NCBI GenBank assembly: GCA_028290325.1
Contig: JAQGJY010000214.1
Span: 1 to 5,183, forward strand
Direction: 5' to 3'
Source of the DNA: Tardiphaga sp.
GTDB taxonomy: Bacteria; Pseudomonadota; Alphaproteobacteria; Rhizobiales; Xanthobacteraceae
DNA: 5,183 bases
Positions 1-5,183 of this stretch are shown one piece after another. The translations under genes were made by a program, and so were the position numbers. The stretch's first letter is position 1, and every line of letters starts with the position of its first letter. The notes below the pieces were generated by a model. That model was given only the letters and a program-made list of their open reading frames with translations. It was not told the origin of the DNA and searched no databases.

Positions 1-372
1 AAGGACGCCACCAAGACCGTGCCGCAGCCTTACAACGCTGCGAATTCCATGGGCTCCAACCTCGGCCCGACCAGCAAGGCGCTGAACGATCGCATCAAGG
101 AGGACGTCGAGAAGCTGAAGGCGGAGAACCCGTCGATGGCGGTGCCGGTCGATCTCGTCACCACCTCAGGCTCTGGTCTGGATCCGAATATCTCGCCGGA
201 AGCCGCGCTGTTCCAGGTGCCGCGCGTTGCCAAAGCGCGGAAGCTTGCCGAGGATCGCCTTCGCCAGTTGGTGACGGAGAACACAAGCGGCCGCTTTGCG
301 GGATTGCTCGGCGAGCCCCGCGTCAGCGTGCTGGCGCTCAACCTCGCGCTGGACGCGGCCGCCAAGAAGTAG
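1..372 (+). CDS. kdpC: Potassium-transporting ATPase subunit C (KdpC), 5'-truncated by the window edge
   Basis: KdpC is the small, single-span subunit of the KdpFABC high-affinity K+ P-type ATPase. Its periplasmic domain supports the ATPase cycle and complex stability. The frame is open from base 1 and gives 123 residues before the TAG at 370-372. KdpC is usually about 190-200 aa, so roughly the first 70-80 residues, including the N-terminal membrane helix, lie upstream. Visible family hallmarks are GSNLGPTS (fragment residues 18-25), the block PVDLVTTSGSGLDP and the following ISPEAALFQVPRVAKAR. An in-frame GTG at base 19 is internal, because conserved KdpC sequence already precedes it. The gene is followed after 36 bases by kdpD on the same strand, the usual kdpFABC-DE order. 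Identification is secure from motifs and context. Confidence 0.96.
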   Translation, partial: KDATKTVPQPYNAANSMGSNLGPTSKALNDRIKEDVEKLKAENPSMAVPVDLVTTSGSGLDPNISPEAALFQVPRVAKARKLAEDRLRQLVTENTSGRFAGLLGEPRVSVLALNLALDAAAKK

Positions 373-391
373 GCTGTTAGCCAGCAAGCAC

Positions 392-396
392 GGAGA
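392..396 (+). promoter_or_regulatory. Probable ribosome binding site of kdpD
   Basis: GGAGA lies 12 bases before the kdpD ATG at 409, inside the 36-base kdpC-kdpD gap. The spacing is slightly long but this is the only purine-rich stretch in the gap. I see no terminator or promoter-like element in the gap, which fits co-transcription of kdpC and kdpD. Confidence 0.5.
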
Positions 397-408
397 CTAG
401 ACTGCTGC

Positions 409-3132
409 ATGGCAAATCAGCGCCGCGATCCTGAACAACGTCCCTCGCCGGAAGCGCTTCTTGAAGCGGCCCGGCGGGAGGATAACCGTGCCGGGCGGCT
501 GAAGATTTTCGTCGGTGCCGCTCCGGGTGTCGGCAAGACCTACGAAATGCTTCAAAGCGCCCACGCCAAGCGCAAAGCTGGCATCGATGTGGTGGTGGGG
601 GTGGTCGAGACCCACGGTCGGGCCGAGACCGAAGCTTTACTGAGTGGCCTTGAGGTCATTCCGCGCCGCCGTTTCGACCATAGGGGGCAGGGCCTCGAGG
701 AAATGGATATCGACGCCATTATCGCGCGTCGGCCCGCCATTGCCCTCGTGGACGAGCTGGCACACACGAACGCGCCGGGCAGCCGCCACCCCAAACGCTA
801 CCTGGACGTCGCGGAACTGCTGTCCCACGGCATTGACGTCTACACGGCCGTCAACATCCAGCACATCGAAAGCCTCAACGACGTGGTCGCCCAGATCACT
901 CATGTTCGGGTGCGCGAGACTGTGCCGGATTCAGTGTTCGACGGCGCCGACGCCATCGAATTGATGGACCTTACCCCGGACGATCTGATCCAGCGCCTCC
1001 GCGAAGGCAAGGTCTATGTGCCAGAGCAGGCCGAGCACGCGCTGGAGCATTATTTTTCCCCCGGCAACCTGACGGCATTGCGCGAACTGGCTCTCCGGCG
1101 GACCGCTGAGCGCGTCGACGAGCAATTGCTGACTCACATGCAGGCCAACGCGATTGCCGGCCCCTGGGCGGTCGGTGAGCGCATCCTGGTGTGCGTCAGC
1201 GACGATCCGCGCTCGGCAGGGCTCGTTCGCTTCACCAAGCGCCTTGCTGACCGGCTTCACGCACCCTGGACCGCCGTCAGCATCGAGACCCGCCGCAGCC
1301 TTCGGCTGACCGAAGCCGAGCGCGATCGACTCGCGGACACCTTGCGCCTGGCCGAAGCCCTTGGCGGCGAAGCCCTGACGATCCCGGGAGATGGGCGGCG
1401 GATTGCTGACGATCTGCTGGGCTTTGCCCACGGCAATAACGTGACTCAGATCGTGATCGGCAAGGCGCAGCGATCGTGGTGGTTCGAGCTGCTGCGCGGC
1501 TCCGTGGTGCACGACCTCGTCCGGCGTTCTGGAAACATCAGCGTGCACGTCATCGCGGGCGATGCGCTGGTCGCTGAGCCCGTTGCGAAGAAGGCGATAC
1601 AGGCGGTCGATCGTGCAGAACCGGTCGATCTCAGGCCCTATGCGTGGCCGTTCCCAATCGTCGCTGCGGCCTTGGGTATCGCCATTCTCGTGCAGCCAGC
1701 CTTGGGCATCGAAAACGTCGATTTGGTATTTCTGACGGCTGTGGTTGGCGTCGCCGTCCGGTTCGGTCTGTGGCCGTCCATGCTGGCAAGCATGATGGCA
1801 TCGCTGTGCTATGATTTCTTCTTCCTGCCGCCGGTGATGACGTTCACCATCGCTGACCCGAAGAATATCGCCGCATTATTTTTCTTCACCCTGATGGCGG
1901 TGCTGGTCTCCAGCGTCTGCGCCAGGGTGCGCGCGCAGTCAGTTTCGGCGGTCGGTCGCGCCAGAACGACCGAATCGCTCTACGCCTTCAGCCGCAAGCT
2001 TGCCGGGACTGCTAAGCTCGACGACGTGTTGTGGGCCACCGCTTACCAGATCGCGCTAATGCTGAAGGTGCGCGTTGTGCTTCTTCTTCCGGAACAGAAC
2101 GTCATCACCGTCAAGGCCGGCTATCCACCTGAGGACGAACTCGACAAGGCCGATCTGGCCGCCGCTAACTGGGCTTGGGGCAACGATCGCCCTGCTGGCC
2201 GTGGGTCCGACACGTTGCCGGGCGCAAAGCGCTTATTTCTGCCGATGCGAACCGGACGCGGGCCGATCGGCGTAATCGGCATCGACGATGACCGCACTGG
2301 CCCGTTGCTGACGCCGGATCACCGGCGGCTGCTGGACGCGTTGGTCGACCAGAGCGCACTCGCGATCGAGCGCGTGCAACTGGTCGAGGACATGGACCGT
2401 GCCCAGCGCAACGTCGAGTCGGATCGCCTGCGCGCGGCGCTTCTGACGTCGATTTCGCACGACCTGAAGACGCCGCTTGCTTCTGTGCTCGGCGCCGCCA
2501 GCACGCTTCGCGATCTCGCGCTAAATCTCACCGAGGCTGAGAAGCTTGAGCTGGTCACCACAGTGATCGATGAATCGGAGCGGCTGAACCGTTTCATTGC
2601 CAATCTGCTTGACATGACCAAGTTGGAATCCGGAGCCGTTGTGCCGAACGCGTCGCTGCAGGATCTCGGCGAGGTCATCGGCAGCGCACTGCGTCGCGCC
2701 ACCAAGATCTTGACGCGATATCCGGTCAGACTCGAACTGGTCCATGATTTGCCAATGTTGCAGCTCGACGCGGTGCTGTTCGAACAGGTCTTGTTCAATC
2801 TGTTGGACAACGCCGCGAAATACGCGCCGCCGGACACAGTCATCACGATCAGGACACAGCGCGACCGCGATTCCGTTGTGCTCCAGATCATCGACGAGGG
2901 CGTCGGAATTCCGCCGGGCGACCTCGAGAACATCTTCGACAAGTTCTTTCGCGCGCAGAAGGGCGATCATGTGCGGGCAGGCACCGGACTCGGTCTTGCG
3001 ATTTCGCGAGGTTTCGTCGAGGCGATGAATGGCACTATCTCGGCCATCAACCGCCCTGACCGGTCCGGCGCTGTAGTGACCATCCGCCTGCCGATTCCGC
3101 CCGCGACCGAAGCCCTGGACACCGCCGCATGA
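409..3132 (+). CDS. kdpD: Osmosensitive K+ channel sensor histidine kinase KdpD
   Basis: KdpD is an inner-membrane sensor kinase/phosphatase that responds to K+ limitation and phosphorylates KdpE. The 907 residues match the family length (E. coli 894). Domain order: N-terminal KdpD domain with Walker A GAAPGVGKT (36-44) and Walker B-like region LVDELAHTN (113-121); a USP-like domain (about 256-384); four closely spaced membrane helices (about 412-505), followed by an Arg-containing segment (R506, R508, R517, R519); a GAF-like region (about 520-655); HisKA with the H-box SISHDLKTPL and phosphoacceptor H684; and HATPase with N-box around N801, G1 DEGVGIPP (829-836), F-box IFDKFFR (842-848) and G2 GTGLGLAI (858-865). 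No key residue is missing. The ATG at 409 gives the expected N-terminus, ahead of the conserved RPSPEALLEAA stretch. The stop overlaps the kdpE start. I did not see the SxS...FTAxY c-di-AMP-binding signature known from Gram-positive KdpD in the USP region. Confidence 0.98.
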   Translation: MANQRRDPEQRPSPEALLEAARREDNRAGRLKIFVGAAPGVGKTYEMLQSAHAKRKAGIDVVVGVVETHGRAETEALLSGLEVIPRRRFDHRGQGLEEMDIDAIIARRPAIALVDELAHTNAPGSRHPKRYLDVAELLSHGIDVYTAVNIQHIESLNDVVAQITHVRVRETVPDSVFDGADAIELMDLTPDDLIQRLREGKVYVPEQAEHALEHYFSPGNLTALRELALRRTAERVDEQLLTHMQANAIAGPWAVGERILVCVSDDPRSAGLVRFTKRLADRLHAPWTAVSIETRRSLRLTEAERDRLADTLRLAEALGGEALTIPGDGRRIADDLLGFAHGNNVTQIVIGKAQRSWWFELLRGSVVHDLVRRSGNISVHVIAGDALVAEPVAKKAIQAVDRAEPVDLRPYAWPFPIVAAALGIAILVQPALGIENVDLVFLTAVVGVAVRFGLWPSMLASMMASLCYDFFFLPPVMTFTIADPKNIAALFFFTLMAVLVSSVCARVRAQSVSAVGRARTTESLYAFSRKLAGTAKLDDVLWATAYQIALMLKVRVVLLLPEQNVITVKAGYPPEDELDKADLAAANWAWGNDRPAGRGSDTLPGAKRLFLPMRTGRGPIGVIGIDDDRTGPLLTPDHRRLLDALVDQSALAIERVQLVEDMDRAQRNVESDRLRAALLTSISHDLKTPLASVLGAASTLRDLALNLTEAEKLELVTTVIDESERLNRFIANLLDMTKLESGAVVPNASLQDLGEVIGSALRRATKILTRYPVRLELVHDLPMLQLDAVLFEQVLFNLLDNAAKYAPPDTVITIRTQRDRDSVVLQIIDEGVGIPPGDLENIFDKFFRAQKGDHVRAGTGLGLAISRGFVEAMNGTISAINRPDRSGAVVTIRLPIPPATEALDTAA

Positions 3133-3818
3133 ACGCGACAGCCATCAAGGTCTTGGTCATCGACGACGAACCGCCGATTCGCAAACTGCTGCGCATGGGA
3201 TTGACTACGCAGGGCTACGTCATCCTCGAAGCCAGTAACGGCAAGATGGCGCTGGAATTACTGGCGCAGGACCCGGACGTCATCATCCTCGACTTGGGAC
3301 TGCCGGACATCCAGGGGCACGACCTTCTGCAGATGATCCGGGCTCGCAATGACGGTGTACCGATCGTGGTGCTGTCCAGCCGAGACGATGAAGCCGGGAA
3401 GGTTCAGGCGCTCGACCTCGGTGCCGACGATTACTTGACCAAGCCATTCGGCATGGACGAGTTGCTCGCGAGGATGCGCGCGGCGTTGCGGCATCAGTTG
3501 CAGGTGCACGGCGAGCGGCCGATTTTCCGGACCGGAAAACTGTCGGTCGATCTGGTGCGACGCCTGGTCAAGGTCAGCGACCACGACGTCAAGCTGTCGC
3601 CAAAAGAGTACGATCTGCTTCGTGTGCTCGTTCAGCACGCGGGCAAGGTGTTGACTCACCGATTCCTGCTCAAGGAGCTGTGGGATGAGGTGACCGACGC
3701 CCAGTACCTCCGGGTGTATGTGCGGCAACTTCGGCAAAAGATCGAGATCGATCCGGAGCGGCCGCAATTTGTTTTGACTGAAACCGGCGTTGGCTACCGC
3801 CTGCGGTCACCTGACTAA
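3129..3818 (+). CDS. kdpE: Two-component response regulator KdpE (OmpR/PhoB type)
   Basis: KdpE is the cytoplasmic response regulator that receives phosphate from KdpD and, in characterised systems, activates transcription of kdpFABC. The receiver domain (about 6-118) has the acidic pocket D12/D13, phosphoacceptor D55 in IILDLGLPD, S83 at the switch Ser/Thr position and K105 in the TKPF loop. The C-terminal winged-helix DNA-binding domain (about 135-227) contains LSPKEYDLLRVLVQHAGKVLTH, split here as LSPKEYDLL (about 155-163) and HAGKVLTH, then the recognition-helix region YLRVYVRQLRQKIE and the terminal GVGYRL hairpin. The 229 aa agree with the family length (E. coli 225). The ATG at 3129 shares four bases (ATGA) with the kdpD stop. 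No good Shine-Dalgarno precedes it, so translation is probably coupled to kdpD. Confidence 0.98.
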   Translation: MNATAIKVLVIDDEPPIRKLLRMGLTTQGYVILEASNGKMALELLAQDPDVIILDLGLPDIQGHDLLQMIRARNDGVPIVVLSSRDDEAGKVQALDLGADDYLTKPFGMDELLARMRAALRHQLQVHGERPIFRTGKLSVDLVRRLVKVSDHDVKLSPKEYDLLRVLVQHAGKVLTHRFLLKELWDEVTDAQYLRVYVRQLRQKIEIDPERPQFVLTETGVGYRLRSPD

Positions 3819-3947
3819 TTCGCGGCGACTGACCTAAGGCACGAAGGAGCGCCGTCCCTCTCCGTGACGCCGTTTATGCGTCGTGCAAGCTGTATTTCAT
3901 CATTTAACTGCGTCGGATTTCATCCGGGTTGACGTGAGAATGTTAAA
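3819..3947 (+). other. Intergenic region between kdpE and the DUF1801 gene, no firm element
   Basis: These 129 bases hold no gene I can support. Two short hairpins are possible: GACGC/GCGTC (3866-3870 with 3878-3882, 7-base loop) and CGGAT/ATCCG (3914-3918 with 3922-3926, 3-base loop). Neither is followed by a run of T, so neither is a convincing intrinsic terminator. The kdp transcript must end, and the next gene probably starts its own transcript, somewhere here, but I cannot place a terminator or promoter. Confidence 0.4.
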
Positions 3948-4358
3948 ATGACGACGAAAATTGAGAATGCCGCGGTTGCCGCCAAATTCGCCAGCTATCC
4001 ACTTGGCCTGAGGAAGCGACTGCTTGGTCTTCGCGAACTAATCTATGACGTCGCGGCGAGCACGAAGGGCGTAGGTGAAATCGAAGAGACTCTTCGATGG
4101 GGCGAGCCAGCTTATTTGACGTCGGCGTCTAAGAGCGGGTCGCTGATTCGGATCGACATATTCAAATCGATGCCCTCGCACTACGCGATGTATTTTCATT
4201 GTCAGACCAATCTGATTGACAGCTTCAAATCGGAATTTCCGGGTGTGTTTCGCTACAGTCAAAATCGGGCAGTTATCTTTGAAGAAAAACAGTCGCTTCC
4301 GGTTGATGCCATTCGCGCATGCATTGCGCTGGCGCTGACTTACAGGATGCGGTCGTGA
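3948..4358 (+). CDS. DUF1801 domain-containing protein of unknown function
   Basis: This complete 136-aa protein has no signal peptide or membrane segment and is probably cytoplasmic. It resembles the DUF1801 family. The clearest match is the EETLRWGEPAYLTS segment (residues 46-59), carrying the family's W-G-x-P-x-Y signature. A helical N-terminus (about 8-37) precedes it, and a strand-rich segment with YAMYFHCQ follows. The C-terminal helix ends in a CIALALTY motif. DUF1801 includes Bacillus subtilis YdhG, described as a frataxin-like protein, but members are diverse and that function should not be transferred here. The ATG at 3948 has only a weak GTGAG (3934-3938) upstream at 9 bases. The family-like N-terminus (NAAVAAKFASYP) supports this start. 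G+C counted over 4141-4260 is 55/120, well below kdp. The frame is intact throughout. Confidence 0.88.
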   Translation: MTTKIENAAVAAKFASYPLGLRKRLLGLRELIYDVAASTKGVGEIEETLRWGEPAYLTSASKSGSLIRIDIFKSMPSHYAMYFHCQTNLIDSFKSEFPGVFRYSQNRAVIFEEKQSLPVDAIRACIALALTYRMRS

Positions 4359-4396
4359 TCGAGGCCATTGCATTCAATCGGCGAGCCGCGTCGGCG

Positions 4397-4441
4397 CGAT
4401 CGGCAGCGCCGCAGCCGGATCGCGGTTCGAGCCGCGCGATC
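4397..4441. repeat. GC-rich inverted-repeat patch downstream of the DUF1801 gene
   Basis: A short GC-rich patch sits in otherwise lower-GC sequence. GATCGC (4418-4423) can pair with GCGATC (4436-4441). Alternatively GCGG (4422-4425) can pair with CCGC (4432-4435) around a TTCGAG loop. The 5' part (4397-4417) also contains GGC/GCC arms. No T-run follows, so a classical intrinsic terminator is not supported. It may simply be GC-rich sequence with chance symmetry. Confidence 0.3.
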
Positions 4442-4919
4442 GAGCGAGGAAAAACCGCCGTTCCAAGTTTGATTTTATCGCCGCAGTTTCTTGCGCGCTG
4501 CTTGGATCTGTTCGAGGTGGCTGAGGGATGGGGCCGCAACTTCCCGCCGATCTGGTCAAACCCAGAGCGGACCACTGCAAGCTTTGGGGACTGGGTGGTG
4601 CGGTGCGAGATTGTCGGGACGCCGGCTAAGCGGATCTGTGAGGTGGCGCAGATCATCACGGTACAGGGACAGGGCAATCCTATTGCACAGATTGCGATCG
4701 GCAAACCAGAGCCTACAGGCGGAAAACAGCTAACGCTTGTGCTCCCGGCCAATGTCGCATTTGCTGTCAGACCGCAGATCAATATCGCGAAGGCCGGCAC
4801 CGCGCCGTCCCCTATCAGCGATGATTTCGGTAAAGACAACCTGAAGGACCACGCGCGAAAGCGCCGCGCGGCGATGACTGAAACGCGAATTCAAACGAAA
4901 TCCTGCGCGGGGAGACCAA
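4441..4919 (+). pseudogene. Degenerate IalB-family (invasion-associated locus B) gene remnant
   Basis: IalB-family proteins are small, secreted or periplasmic, Cys-containing proteins common in Rhizobiales. The recognisable core is TTASFGDWVVRCE (4571-4609), ICEVAQIITVQGQ (from 4634), PIAQIAIGKP and LTLVLPANV, in order and in one frame with the family's first two Cys positions. Three things indicate decay. A signal-peptide-like stretch (KFDFIAAVSCALLGSV, 4465-4512) lies in a different frame, which hits TGA at 4522-4524, implying a one-base shift near 4510-4520. No start codon lies close upstream in that frame. After about 4760 the later Cys-x(n)-Gly-Cys segment expected in the family is absent, although LKDHARKRRA (from about 4841) resembles the usual LKDDxLKRxRA helix. 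The core frame happens to be open from 4319 to 5008, so a 229-aa protein is formally possible. However, that frame begins inside the DUF1801 gene and ends inside the next one. Confidence 0.65.
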
Positions 4920-4927
4920 GTGGTCTT

Positions 4928-4933
4928 GGGAGA
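4928..4933 (+). promoter_or_regulatory. Ribosome binding site for the 3'-terminal membrane protein gene
   Basis: GGGAGA lies 7 bases before the ATG at 4941, a good Shine-Dalgarno position. It supports this ATG as a genuine start within what is formally open frame of the degenerate upstream gene. A small hairpin, CCAAG/CTTGG (4916-4920 with 4925-4929), could partly cover it. Confidence 0.6.
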
Positions 4934-4940
4934 TCACGTT

Positions 4941-5183
4941 ATGAAGCGACTGGTCATTTACTCACTGCTTTTTCCATTGCTAGTTTTCTTGGTTTTTATC
5001 ACTCCTGACGCAATTTCGACCCGCGATTTCAACGGGTCGGATTTGCTCTGGTTACTGGCGTGGGCATATACGCTTGCGCTTGTGCCAGCTTGGCAGATCG
5101 GAGCATTGGATAGTGCTCTTTCTACCATTCCACTATATTTCCGCTTTGTCGTGACGTCCGGGGCGGGGGCCATCATGGCTTTG
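4941..5183 (+). CDS. Small multi-pass membrane protein, 3'-truncated by the window edge
   Basis: The frame from ATG 4941 is open for 81 codons to the last base, so the C-terminus is outside the window. The product begins MKRLVIYSLLF and shows a hydrophobic segment at about 4-22 (positive residues K2, R3 before it). A short polar loop (23-34) follows, then a second hydrophobic, Trp-rich segment at about 35-53, and a third begins around 65-81. An inner-membrane protein with at least two and probably three spans is therefore likely. The pattern of MKR start, FPLLV and LVPAW resembles uncharacterised small membrane proteins of Bradyrhizobium relatives, but I do not recognise a named family. A good GGGAGA lies 7 bases upstream. 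Sampled G+C (5101-5160, 28/60) is low like the DUF1801 gene. The competing frame of the IalB relic overlaps it to 5008 and is probably non-coding there. Confidence 0.72.
   Translation, partial: MKRLVIYSLLFPLLVFLVFITPDAISTRDFNGSDLLWLLAWAYTLALVPAWQIGALDSALSTIPLYFRFVVTSGAGAIMAL

Noticed and set aside
931..1548. 205-aa open frame on the minus strand inside kdpD
   Set aside because: It lies antisense to the conserved KdpD ATPase and USP domains, shows no recognisable domain, and is expected from high-GC codon bias in the real gene.
2319..2942. 207-aa minus-strand open frame (Ser/Arg-rich) opposite the kinase core
   Set aside because: Its Ser/Arg-rich, low-complexity composition is typical of a shadow frame, and the plus strand encodes all the conserved kinase boxes.
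3840..3882. Possible intrinsic terminator after kdpE
   Set aside because: Candidate stems (CACG/CGTG with an internal loop, and GACGC/GCGTC) are short or interrupted and lack a following T-run.
3929..3934. TTGACG as a -35 promoter box for the DUF1801 gene
   Set aside because: A -10 element at normal spacing would fall inside the coding sequence, past the ATG at 3948, and no TATAAT-like sequence is there.
4418..4441. GGTTCGAGCC resembles a tRNA T-arm and could mark a tRNA gene or an attachment site
   Set aside because: The five-base T-stem does not pair with a seven-base loop, and no acceptor, D or anticodon arm is present upstream. No matching direct repeat was seen in the window.
4273..4839. 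188-aa minus-strand open frame across the DUF1801 end and the IalB relic
   Set aside because: No recognisable family or domain. The plus strand over the same bases carries the DUF1801 C-terminus and a clear IalB core.

Overview
The window is a stretch of high-GC alphaproteobacterial chromosome. The best guess is the Bradyrhizobium/Rhodopseudomonas/Nitrobacter/Afipia group (Nitrobacteraceae). That guess rests on the character of the Kdp proteins, a DUF1801 protein of the type common in rhizobia, and a relic of an IalB-family protein; it is recall-based, not search-based.

Positions 1-3818 hold the end of a kdp potassium-transport operon on the + strand. First comes the C-terminal two thirds of kdpC, the small subunit of the KdpFABC K+ ATPase. 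After 36 bases comes a complete kdpD, the membrane sensor kinase (907 aa). Its stop codon overlaps the start of a complete kdpE, the OmpR-type response regulator (229 aa), in an ATGA junction. KdpD senses K+ limitation or turgor-related stress and phosphorylates KdpE, which in known systems activates the kdp promoter upstream of the structural genes. That promoter and kdpFAB lie outside the window. All visible catalytic and phosphotransfer residues of KdpD and KdpE are present.

Positions 3819-5183 differ in character. Sampled G+C drops to about 46-47%, against 60-70% in kdp. The genes are unrelated to potassium: a complete 136-aa DUF1801 protein (3948-4358), a decayed IalB-family gene (about 4441-4919), and the start of a small multi-pass membrane protein (4941 onward, running off the end). 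This looks like an ordinary accessory patch of short, poorly characterised genes with one visible gene relic.

I found no CRISPR array, insertion sequence, tRNA or rRNA gene, or phage or defence module. I do not see a convincing undescribed system. The IalB relic and the unassigned membrane protein are the most worthwhile points to follow.
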